Positions 51,379-62,448 of a stretch of 64,000 bases of DNA are shown here, one piece after another (position 1 is the stretch's first letter; each line of letters starts with the position of its first letter). The notes under the pieces were generated by a model that did not search any database, had not been told where the DNA came from, and saw nothing but the letters and a program-made list of their open reading frames with translations. The stretch is from NCBI RefSeq assembly GCF_036324505.1, contig NC_086362.1, positions 12,730,453 to 12,794,452 of the forward strand, read 5' to 3'. Source of the stretch: Eleginops maclovinus (taxonomy: Eukaryota > Chordata > Actinopteri > Perciformes > Eleginopidae). The position numbers and the translations under genes were made by a program.

Positions 51379-54300
51379 ATGGAGGGGGAGAAGGAGAGAC
51401 AGAGGCAGCTGGGGGACGAGAAGGAGAGCAACGAGGCGGAGGACGACCAGAGGAGCGACGACGACGCCGACAACGAGGAGGAGGAGGAAGAGGATTCAGA
51501 GTGCGCGGCGCTGGTGTGGCAGGAAGGCTACGGCGAGGACAACCTGGGCCTTCCCATCATGCACTGGGAGGCGCTGAGCCTGCGAATCGCTGAGCTGGAG
51601 AAGCAGGAGGAGGAGAATAAGGAGAAGAGGGCAAAGGTCAGCGGGTGATATCTGGGAGAGGGGTGTTTAGTGCTGGGAACTCACACTTTTATTGAGGGTC
51701 ATAGAACTCTCGTGGCTATAATCAGGACTGATGCAGCCTGTTATTAGAAGAGTTTCTCCTACTTTTAGACTCTTTTTGGAACACAAACCCTGGAATACAA
51801 ATCCTAACTAGATCTGTGACAAAATTAACAGTCTAAGTTTAAACAAGATAACCATTGTAACCTCATGCGTTAAAACATTAAAGTTAGTTTTTTTATTCGA
51901 CGTCCTGGCCTGTCAATGCTGGGCAAGACTCGAAATAAAGTATGGAGCTAAATCTGGGTCAAAATGAATGAACTTTGGCACATTTTATTGCTCTTATACC
52001 ATGATTTTTGCAAAGCACGATGAAAAACAGCTCTCTAAATAGAACCTTATCACGGGCATCAGTTTTGTTTTACGGCTAATCCTGGCAGAATTGTGTATAG
52101 AAGCTTTTGAGCAATATTTCTCGTGGTACCTACAACTCCTATACAATGACTACAGAAGGCCTGTCACTCATGACTCCAAGTGCCTCTCAGTTAAGGCCCG
52201 CCCCCCCACGCAACAGGGCAAGCGGAATTAGAAATGAAAACAAAAGGACTAAAACATCAAACTATAAATGTTTTTTAAAATGAACTTAAACAGTCAACCT
52301 GAATAATCTTTTGAAATACTTGTTTTAGTTTGAATAATCATTGTGTTCTTTAAAAGTTCAGGATCAAAACTTGAACTGATCCAATACATTCTAGTTTTTA
52401 GAATGATCAAAACTTTTGGCCCAAATTTATCTAAATTTAAAAGGAGCACATTTTAAAGTATTATAACAAATATTATCAAATCTAAATATAAAATTAGTAA
52501 GTCTAATTAAATAAACAATGTGCAGCGAATCAGAGTTTTAATTATTATTGAATAGGTTTTTCCAGGCATTTTCAAACTGATGATGTCTGGAATGGCTATT
52601 ATTAAACAGTCATTCTAAAGAAATCCCAGAAGCAAATAGCAATCACAGAAATAAAAAAGAAACTCAGAATAAGTCACGCCCCTCCTGGTTTCAGAGCGGA
52701 GTTTCTCTGGAGCGAGGCAGAGCTCCGGTCAGCTGGACGGAGGAGAGAGGGAGGAGATCAGAGAGCTGGGAGGACGGAGACGACGCCTGCAACAGCCACG
52801 TGCTGGCTCTCACCTCCCGGTACACTCACTCACTCACTCACTCACTCACTCACTCACTCACTCACTCACTCACTCACTCACTCACTCACTCACTCACTCA
52901 CTCACTCACTCACTCACTCACTCACTCACTCACTCACTCACACACACCTCAAAACAGCCTGTTACTCATGAGCATTGCGTCATGTGTGTGATGTCATTTG
53001 GGATTGGTGTGTATCATCTCTGAGCTTGAGACATCCAAAGCTCACTGTAGCGTTTTGGTACGTAAAGATTAACTGTAATACGTTTCATTTTTAAGTGTCT
53101 CAATCTCTAAAAGATAGCAGATTATTTGCACCAAAGTCCCATGGTATTATATCAATGATCAGTGATTAAAAGTAACACAATATGTTCTATTAATTTACCA
53201 ATTATAGGCTACAATAATCAGCACTTTTAAGTTTGTCGTAATCTTAAAGTTGTATTATTTTATAGTTTTACATTCATTTTATTGCAGTTTGTATAGAGTC
53301 ATTTGATCATAATTTAGTCTCATTATTGAAGTTAATGCTTTTGTTTTGAAGGCAGATTAAAGCACTGCTAGATATGGAATTTATTGTTAGACATGTGAAG
53401 GAGTGATTGCCATAGAAGCCATTGTATTAATTGATCATCTTTGGAATGGATAATGGACTATCCTGCATAAGTTTGCTGTCCTGGTGCCTGGGCGACAGTT
53501 TAGTTTGAAGTAAAAATCTACAAAAGTCTAATATGAGGACAACTGGCCAGTGCAAACTCACAAAATGGAATGAAAAAGAACGAGAGCTACTCTGCTGTGT
53601 TTCTGTATTAAGTCACCAATCTGTAGTCACGCTCGTTGTCCCGCCCACAGCACCATCTGATAGGTGACAGATCACGAACCAATAGCCAATCAGCACTGAG
53701 GTCTACTGTGCCACATACCTCACTGATAAACCAGACCTTTGAATAGTAACATTAGGCTTCATCATCAAAGACAGTTTTCCCGCTCTTTCTTTCCTGATGA
53801 ACGGAAGATGCACAATGAGGGAGTAAAACATCTAAAATGAATCATATTTAAAAAAGTTATTCTTAGACCGCTGGTGTTGTAATGCTTTGGCTCCGGTCTT
53901 AAAGGGCTGCAACAATGTCTGCAAGCCACCAGATGTAGCTGTGTTTGCCCGATTTGAAACCTTAAAGTTCTCTTTTATTTAAACTTTTCCCACTTATGTT
54001 TGGTTACTGGGAGTCTTAATTTTTCCAGCAAACACACCATTCAAACAGTCAGATGTTATTAAACCTGCTGTGTGTCCTTCAGGCTGCAGACCCAGATGAA
54101 CCTTCAGCTCTGCTTCATCAACGACAGTGAAAGTGAGGAGGAGGGGGAGAAGGAGAGCGACACCAGCAAGGATAGCGGCAGCACAAGGGTAACTCACACC
54201 AGATCCTCAAAACATTAGAGGAGCAAGTGCACAACAAAAATGGTCATATATACCTATATATATATACATTTCTTAATTGATGTTCCATGTGTCCGTCCCT

Positions 54301-56062
54301 GCTGATGCAGAGAGGGACGGTTCAGGTCCAGAAGAATCCTCCGCCTGCTGCCAAGCCGGAGAAACCCAAATCCAGAGGTTTCCGGAATACTCTGAGGAAC
54401 CTGCGGGACAGACTGAGGACAGACCACAAAACCCTGGTGAGAGCTGAGCTCCAGAAAATGATATATATACAGCTCCCCCCCTCCACTCCTCCTTTACTTT
54501 CATCCTCTTCTCTGATTTTCTCCTCTCCTTTCATTCTCTCATATCTCATCTTCTTTTCTCCTTTCATCTCCTTTCCTTGATCCTTCCTTCTTATTGTTGG
54601 CCTATCCTCTCCTTTCTCATCTATTTTCCTCCTGCCTTTTTCTCTGGTCCTCTACTCTCTCTTCTGTCTCTTCTCATTGTTCTCTTTCCTCCACGTTGGA
54701 CCTTTTTTATCATCTTGTTTCAAACTCCTCTCTCTTCTTTCGCTCTCCATTACTTCTCTTTTCCTTTTCTACTCTCTCCTCCTCTCTTCTGCCTTCTCTT
54801 TGTGTTCCATTTCCTCTCCTCTGGACCTCTCCATGTATCCTTGTTTAATTTTCCTCCTCTTCTCTACTCATCCTGCTCTTTTCCTTCTTCTATTCCCTCG
54901 TTTGACCTCTCATCACCCTCTCCTCTCCTCCCCCCTCAGGCTACAGCTGGCAGTGATCCTGAGGTCCAGAGAAGACATGTGGAGCGCACTGATTTGGAGA
55001 ACTTCAGTATAAAGGACCTGAATGCTCTTTGTGCGTCTCTCAGCAAGACCATACAAGGTACGCACGCACTTACTTCTTACTTAAGGTTTGATTGTGTGTA
55101 AACGGGGTCCACTGACCATACATTTGAAAAAGAAGAGTAAAACTTGAGGTAATAAGTACCAATACAGTTGGCTTAAAAGGTGTAACACAGATGATCATTT
55201 ATACTTTATGCTTTATAAATGGTCCAACCATGAGGACAAGTGTTGCACAGTTGATAGGGAAACAACACAAGGGTTAACCTGCCTCATTAATAAGCCCTGG
55301 GAACCCCACTGACTCTGACCCACCCCCCCGGAGATTATGAATTACATGAATGCACATCATCTGAACAACATACTGTTCTTTTTAATAGTGAGCCATGTTC
55401 ATCTCTCTGAATACTTTTGCACATTTCTATATATGCCTACCCCTCTTAAAATCTGCAGTATATTCAATGTATGGTTTGTTGTTTATTTTATATTTATATT
55501 CTGTGTAAATACTACTGTAAATATTTGTTTATGTTGAATAGGTTATTTTTTATCATCTCAGAACTACCAAGTAGGAAGACAAAGACACAGAAACACTCAA
55601 ATGTGTTTTAAAGAAAAGAGCAAAAAAAAGTTCTATTATATTAGTTATTTCAAAACTATTTTACAGACTATTGTCACAAATGAAAAATAAAGACAATATG
55701 TACACAAAATATAAATATGTGAGAAACTGAGTACAGTCAAATATGACACATACTACAGTATATTCAAAGTGGAGAGCTGTGCAGTTTTAAAGAGGAAGTG
55801 TGGAGCAGCAATGTGCAACGTCTCTTACAACTGGTTTCCATAACACACACCAAAGCAAGTTCCTTGTATGTGTAAACGTTCCTGGCAATAAAATCCATTC
55901 TGATCTCAATGATTAATTAAACTGCATTCTAAACGTGTCATTCTGCCTGTGTGCCCGTCAGACCTCAGCTCGGACCTGGTGGGACGGCTGCAGGTACGGG
56001 ACCAGCTGAGGACGGAGCAGGACGCCATGCTGCTGGAGGTCCAGGATCTGACATCGCTGTGA
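51379..56062 (+). CDS. SCHIP1-like protein (schwannomin-interacting protein family)
   Basis: Exons 51379-51636, 52695-52819, 54083-54188, 54311-54436, 54940-55057 and 55962-56062 join in phase to 277 residues. The start is the first ATG, three bases after the acceptor at 51376. Residues about 20-45 are strongly acidic, followed by LGLPIMHWEALSLRIAELEK and a charged coiled-coil run. The hallmark LQTQMNLQLCFINDSESEEE begins at residue 129. A basic stretch (KPKSRGFRNTLRNLRDRLR) follows, and the C-terminal segment (NFSIKDLNALCASL, then RDQLRTEQDAMLLEVQDL) matches the SCHIP1 coiled-coil domain. SCHIP1 family proteins bind schwannomin/NF2 and ankyrin-linked cytoskeleton in neurons. Human SCHIP1 is about 490 residues, so this is a shorter paralogue or isoform. 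The function here is inferred from family only. Confidence 0.85.
51637..52694 (+). other. schip1-like intron 1 of the coding region
   Basis: About 1 kb of AT-rich sequence without a recognised element, apart from a small C-rich spot near 52200. Confidence 0.5.
52823..52938 (+). repeat. (CACT)29 tetranucleotide array at a splice donor
   Basis: 29 perfect CACT units. The array starts three bases inside the intron, so the donor reads CG|GTACACTCACT. Confidence 0.95.
54476..54938 (+). repeat. Polypyrimidine intron, about 460 bp
   Basis: Almost the whole intron between schip1-like exons at 54436 and 54940 is C/T on the + strand, ending in the acceptor CCCCCCTCAG. Confidence 0.85.
55840..55905 (+). 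repeat. LINE 3' tail relic in schip1-like intron
   Basis: 'caagttccttgtatgtgtaa' followed by 'cctggcaataaaatccattc' and 'tgatct' resembles a widespread teleost LINE tail. From memory of the consensus. Confidence 0.5.
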
Positions 56063-57260
56063 ACCCCTCCCCCGGGCGGTCTTTATGTCCCACAAACGTT
56101 TGTGTGTGAGAACATTGCTGAATCAGACGGTGCCACAGTGGCTCTACAAACATCTCAGTCAGTCCCTCCCCAAGGGTCGGACCAGCCAATCACTGTGAAG
56201 AGTGTCACTTCCTGAAAGACATTCACTTGTTTGTTTTTTTATGCTATTGTCTCTTTTTTTATTTATAAAGAGGTGTATGTCTCACACACCAGGAGTGGTT
56301 TAGAACCCCTGCGACCGAACCAGCTTTGTATGGTCGGCATGGTAACCATGTCAGAGCCATATGGTATTTCCATCAACTTCAGAGTAAGTGGGACAACATC
56401 CTTAAAGGAACACGCCACCATTTTTCTTGGGAAATATGCCTTCTTGCTCCGAGTCAGAAAAGAAGAGCAGTGCTAGCTTCATCTCCACTTCCTCCGCATA
56501 CGCTCTGATTATCCCGACACCTCTTGAATGCAGCACAGAAGCCCTATCTCGCAGAAGTGAGGTTGGATACAAACTTTATGGTTTTTTCCTTGGCCCTGAC
56601 TACACCCTTCAACCATGTTTCACAAAGATCAGGACTGTAAAATTCCTAAAATCGAGCTAAAAAGACCTCCTGCGTGGAGGAAAAAATGTAAAGGGAAACA
56701 TTTGAAAACATTTTGCACATGAAAAATGCACATCCAGTCAGAGTCGTATTTGTACACTGCGCTCTATTTAATTACATTTTTCTTTCGTGCAACTGGTCAG
56801 CAATGGAGCCTGTGTTTGACGTTGGATCTTAACTGATTTTTAAAAATGATTTACCAAGTGACTCAGCTCATGTGGACAAGAAATGTGGAGACGCAGTTTT
56901 GTAACGTCCTCAGACAGACACCGATTTTTGCTGTAAAAAAAAAGAACCCCCTTTGGAAGTTTTGATTTGAGAGAAAAACCTAAGATTGAGCTCTCCTAGT
57001 TTCTGTCACGTGTAAATTCAGACTCTGAGTTATGTAACATGAGGGTTCTCTTTTGTCAACGATAAATGTTAAGTATCTTTTCTAAAAACTGCAATTTAAA
57101 AGGGAATTTTGTTAAGAAGCTGCTGGTTCTGCCAACCGAACAATCTCTGTATTTTGTGTAGTCATGTTCTCTGAATAATTTCAGATTTCTTTTTTTAAAT
57201 GTGATTTTAAATGTTGGCTTTTTAAGGGGACTTAATAAAGAACTGAATGTGGTCTAATGT
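56063..57260 (+). other. Probable 3' UTR of the schip1-like gene
   Basis: Non-coding sequence after the TGA, with an AATAAA at 57234-57239. A further AATAAA occurs near 58037. Confidence 0.5.
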
Positions 57261-58285
57261 ACACAAAATTATGCACATTTTTAAGTGCTTGTCTTTGGTA
57301 TGTAAGGTAAAATATTTTAATCTTTCTTATCCAATCAAGTAGTTTTGGGACAGTCTTGGCACAAGTTTTGATATGTTTATTTTTTCTCTCTGTTAAACTA
57401 CACACACAGCAGCTAATTCAGGATGTCATTCACAAGTGTTCAATCACCTTAGCCTAACACAGAACAAAACAAATTAACAAAGCAGAAGCTATTTAATTAA
57501 ATCAAATGTATTGTCTTGAATTTGCCATGAGAAGAATTATAATACAGTACATTTTTCCCCACAAGAAACCAGCAAATATTTGAATATCAGCAACATATAT
57601 TTGGCTTCTATACAAAGTACCAATATTGTGTATCATGTGGCTGATATTTAAAGTTTCTGAGGGCCATGACGCAGCCAACAGCTAAGGCAGCGTAGTGTGT
57701 CTGGCTTTAATAGATGTGGGTGGAAAACTCCTCTTCATTATTTTGGAAGCAGAAACTGGTTTTATCTAATCCCAGTCTTGTCCTTGTACTCGGTGTTTAC
57801 ATTGTTTTTATGCATGTTAATCTGAACGTTAAAACAGAACTATAAAAGCAGGATCTTGTTACCGTTATTGTTCTATTTACAAACTAATATAAAGAAAAAC
57901 ATGAATCCTGTAACTCAGTCAAGTATTAATCTGTGTATTGAAAAATCATTGATTGATTGCACATTCTAATACTGTGTTCTTAATTTCAGTAGTGGTTCAA
58001 CTATATTGTTTACATTTGATCACGGATTGCGCCTTTAAATAAAGTATTAGTTTCAGAAAAAAACAAACGTGTGTGAGCAGTTTCTTTACGCTGAGCAGGT
58101 TGATTTGCTTGTGAGTGTTTCTGTGTCTGTATATGTCACATTGTGGGGACATGTTCTTTTGGGGACAGCTCCCCATTACGTAAATCCTTACATTCTAAGA
58201 CGAATACTTCAATTAAGGTTAAGTTAAGGTTAGGTATGTGAAAAAGAATCTCCTCTAAAGGAATGGAACCATTCACACATGGTTC

Positions 58286-58360
<75 letters not shown>

Positions 58361-58947
58361 AGTGCTTTTGAGACATGTCTGTGTTGTGTTGAAATGAGCA
58401 TCAAATATGAAAATGTTTTTGATCAAAGATTTCTTAGATTCTTACATCTGGCTCTGTGAGTAGATTTTGTAGTGTGTTTTTTTCTCATGATAAGAATTGA
58501 AAATAGTACGGGGTCAGATCAGTCTCATAATACACAAATGCACACTTGTATTTTCAATGCCCACACAAATGTGTTCCTTTTCACATACATGTAAATAAAA
58601 TTAAAATACAGAATAAAGTTTTACATGTGTATCTTTGATCCACACATGGTTTTTTTTTCCGTTTCAAGCCGCTGAACCTGCATACACAAAACGCTTTCTG
58701 TGCATGGATCGCTGTGCATTCGTGTGTGGGTTTTTTGAGACTCCCCTGACGGTCACCCGATTTTTGTAATATATTGGGCAACAGTGTATTTGAGGTTTTT
58801 TGGGGAGGAAAGTTGGGGTAAGGAAGTCGCTATTGGTCACTCCAACAAATTCAGACATTATATAATTGAGGATCAGTGTAAGTATAGTGTGAATGAAATG
58901 CCTACATGGTGATTTGGTGATTTCCATTAATCTGTCTTTGTCCTCAG
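57261..58947. other. Intergenic, no gene seen
   Basis: AT-rich. Holds a TG array and, before it, 'cattgtggggacatgttctt' and 'ggttaagttaaggttagg', words that commonly flank TG arrays in fish. Confidence 0.45.
58289..58359. repeat. (TG)n microsatellite
   Basis: 71 bp of pure TG. Confidence 0.97.
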
Positions 58948-58990
58948 GGTGATCAGCCGTGACTGAAAAACATCCAGCTCAACTCAACAG
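58948..58990 (+). other. Candidate small 5' UTR exon of the P2Y gene
   Basis: 43 bases bounded by the acceptor TCCTCAG and the donor ACAG|GTGAGA. No ATG inside. Placement as a P2Y leader exon is inferred from position and strand. Confidence 0.35.
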
Positions 58991-59314
58991 GTGAGAAGAG
59001 AGGGACACACACACAAACACACACCCACACAAAGGTGAAGTGGGGAAGAAGAATTGGATGACACACAGTGAGGGACAGGGGGAGGGACTGAATTACCATA
59101 GAAACTGGCTGTACTGCTCAGAGAAGCAGCAGAAAAAGGTGAAAGCTGAAGAGGTCCAACTGTCAAGGTCACAGATCAACCAAACTGCTGCCACACTGAC
59201 CACTGCTCATCAGCTGTTCTAAATAACCAGGAAAAGGTGTTTTGAAGCCGTTGACATACAGTCAAAGTCTTTTGGATGTTTTAGTCTTTTCTTGTTTTTT
59301 TCCGATTGTCACCA

Positions 59315-59355
59315 GGAAAAGGAGCCATATGGAGTAAAAGTCATCGCTGTCTGAG
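59315..59355 (+). other. Second candidate small 5' UTR exon of the P2Y gene
   Basis: 41 bases bounded by the acceptor TTGTCACCAG and the donor TGAG|GTAAGC. Contains one ATG ('catatggagtaa') that meets TAA after one codon, so it would be a minimal upstream ORF. Confidence 0.35.
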
Positions 59356-59356
59356 G

Positions 59357-62296
59357 TAAGCTCTTTGTCCGACAGCAGATTGCAGTGATGCAGGTATTTA
59401 TGAGTTTGGTGCAGGTCCCTTTACACAAACACTAATGCATCTCTCGAGACACAGGTTATTTTGGGTCCTGAGTGTTTGCTTAAGAAGTCAATCCATTTTA
59501 AAAGATTAGTCTAAGATTTGTTACTAACTTTAATTACATTAAAAACTTGCCTCAGAACATTTCCTAATGAGATTAAATATATGGATTTAGAGGCAGATGA
59601 TGCACCAGGCTGGAGTGGGATTTCCCAGAAGCTATTAGCTGCTCCTGGAAAACAACTTCTTTAATTGTGCCATGCAGTCCAGGCAAGAAAAACATCCATT
59701 CCTAGAGATATGATCTAATCAAAACATTAATATCAGGCCAAAGTATAACACACATGTCTTACCTTGTGTCAAAACTTTATTTTAACACTTTTAAAACTTC
59801 CTTTTGGTCACCACTTGTGCATATCCATATCAGCAGGATGTGATCGCCTTTAAAATCCAAGCTGACCTCTATGTAGAACATAAGACATGTTTAAAATTCA
59901 CACCTTTCTCAAGGAAATCATTATGTTGTCTTACTAAATTAAAGAAAACATTTCAAAGACCATGAAAAGTCCCAAACAAATTTTATAAAGTATTTGTGGT
60001 AAGTGTCTTCCTACCATTACAAGCAGTCATTTATTTCTGTGTGAGATACATCTATTAATAGACTCTTAAAACAAGCTTAGATAGTATAATCCATTACTGT
60101 GAACTGCCATTTCAAAAGTTTATATTGTATCGAAATGAATGGAGGTCAATGGAGACATCGAATGGAAGAAAAGGATTTATTCACTTTCCTAAAACACATT
60201 CTTTGCTAAAAGGTCAGCTGTTATGTAATTGATGTGTTGTTTTTAATACATACTTTTTTACTTGTAAAGTGGCTAAAACACGTAAAACATCCATTGACTT
60301 CCATTCATTTCTTTAATGTTCACAGGGAACATCCAGTAATGTTTTTTCAAAGTGAATGCATTACTGTGTGATTTTGTAATTGATAAAAAGAGAAGCTAAA
60401 CCTGGTTTTCACCGACAGATTGTTCAATTCAAGCAAATACATAGAGTGTTCTAGACATCCCAACATTGTGTTGTGCGAATCAAAATGTTGTAGTTCAAGA
60501 TCCTGATCTATTAAACTCGTATGCAATCTGAGGTAAATGCTTATCTAAAATATTAATAGGGGCCCATTTCATTAATCATTTACAGTTACACACCAGGAAG
60601 CAGGTCTGTAATGTAATACTGTTTTTTTTAGCTCGGAATCATTACCTGTCTCGGGTCGTAAGATCATGTTCAGGTCATAGGCTGTAGACCTTTCACATCT
60701 AAGAGTACTTTGTACTGTTAATATGTCATGTTACTGGTTGACACATTACCCTTATTTAGTTGAACTCTGAAGTGAATTGATAGTACAACATGCAGGTGGC
60801 TCACCTGCACTTAGACAAACAGGCATAGTTGCACCACCTGCCTGCGCACTGATCCTAATAATGATGGTGAGAGAGCTGAAGTATCGCCTAGGTGATCCTG
60901 TTTAGTTCAGTTTACGCTGATGATGCTGTAGCCCATCTATATGTCATACAAAGAAAGATTTACGACTGTAAAGTCAAGTTTTTTTAACGACAGGTGCTGA
61001 CTAAATGTGCCTAATAATGATAGATAAACAAAATGTCAAAAAATCATACATGGCATGATATAAAACCTATAGCATTTCAGATAGGATAACACCATAGAAA
61101 TGAATAAGAAAATCATAATTGTCAATATAATACACAGTTCAAGCAGACTTTAGTTTATGTGGTGATGAATACCAGAGAGTAGGACCATAATGACTGAAGG
61201 TATCATTACTTTCTTAAATCCATTTAATGGTTTTAAAAACAATAACATAATAAGTATCTTAAAATTGCTTATTATTTGTACTGGGAGCCATTGAAGAAGA
61301 TAGGATTGCTGGTTCAAACCTCTGGTATAACTGACTGCAGCATTCTGAATAAACTGGAGATTATGTAACACCTGCTTTGTCAGTCCTGCAAAAAGTGCAT
61401 TACAGTAATCCAGAAATAAATGCATAAGCTGCGACAGGAAGCATCTACGACAACACTGTTGAGTTATAGTAAATAGTCAGGGGGGCAAAAGCAGGACCAA
61501 TGTACAGAAGGGTGCATGGAGACATCTAGGGGAAGTGTGGTTACTTATTGCTGAGTTAATGGGGTGAGAAGAGACTGAATCAGCAGCATACCCTTGTACA
61601 CAGGAAGGCAAACAAGCACTAAGAATCAGCAGCATACAGCAGGAGCTCAAACAGATTGTGCAAAGGCCATACTCAAAAGGCGGGTGGAGGTAAGGTCTTG
61701 GGAGAACCACTTCTTGCCCCCCCACCCCCCCCCGTAATATGAGCCAGGTAGAGGGCTATTCCTCAGCTCAATACTATCAGCAGCATGCTAACATAACATT
61801 TGGAAATACTAATGTTTACATGGTAATATTAACTGTGGTCACAATCTTAGTTTAGCGTTTTAACGATTGCTACGTAGCACTTGGCCTTTATAGCACTGCA
61901 CGCAAAGTAAAGCTAAGACTAAATATCATGAACCGAAGATTGGGACGATTCAGACTTTGACCTAAGAATGAAGTTAGAGGGAAAGTTAAGAGTTTTGGGA
62001 TTCATTCATCCAATTCCTATGTTCCTCAATTTATAACAATGATTCTGACAAGACGAAAACCACTCCAAAACCTGCGTAGAGATACTCAACTCCTTTGTGA
62101 GATTTAGTGCAATCTTAGGTTGTTAAGAGCAGAAGCTGGAGAAGGCCTTGCTGGTTTGCAGACCCTTTAACATGCAAGATTGTATCATCAGCATAAAAAC
62201 AAACACTTTAGTTCTTAGTTGAAAAATAAATACTATTCATGATCTAAGTTCCTAAAAATGTAAAGATGGATGACTAATTTGTGTTTTAATCTCCAG
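59357..62296 (+). other. Putative intron upstream of the P2Y coding exon
   Basis: About 2.9 kb, AT-rich, with no coding exon recognised. Contains the LINE relic at 61150-61425 and possibly a further piece to about 62220. Confidence 0.4.
61150..61425 (-). mobile_element. Decayed LINE fragment, reverse transcriptase C-terminal part
   Basis: The minus strand reads FLDYCNALFAGLTKQVLHNL then QFIQNAAVSYTR and later a KPLNGF block, the same signature as the relic at 32330. The C-terminal RT region is degenerate. Sequence at 62045-62200 ('gtatcatcagcataaaaaca') may belong to the same old insertion. Confidence 0.6.
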
Positions 62297-62448
62297 GTGA
62301 ACACCCATCCATGGGATTGACCATCTGAATTCCTCTAAAAATCTGCTGTTTGGATCATACAGAACTACCAAAAGGGTATAAGAATGTCAGAGAGGATTGA
62401 CATATCCCCAAATGTACCAGACACCGTCTTAATCAGCTTCTCCCTTCC
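62297..62448 (+). other. 5' UTR part of the P2Y coding exon
   Basis: Acceptor TCTCCAG at 62290-62296 followed by 152 bases before the chosen start. Other ATGs in this leader are short and not in frame with the receptor. Confidence 0.45.

Noticed and set aside
52800..52991. ORF made of THSL repeats
   Set aside because: Translation of the (CACT)n array past the splice donor of a schip1-like exon.
54577..55101. 174-codon ORF spanning intron and exon of the schip1-like gene
   Set aside because: Most of it is the pyrimidine-rich intron; only the part from 54940 is coding, and the phase-consistent acceptor there explains it.
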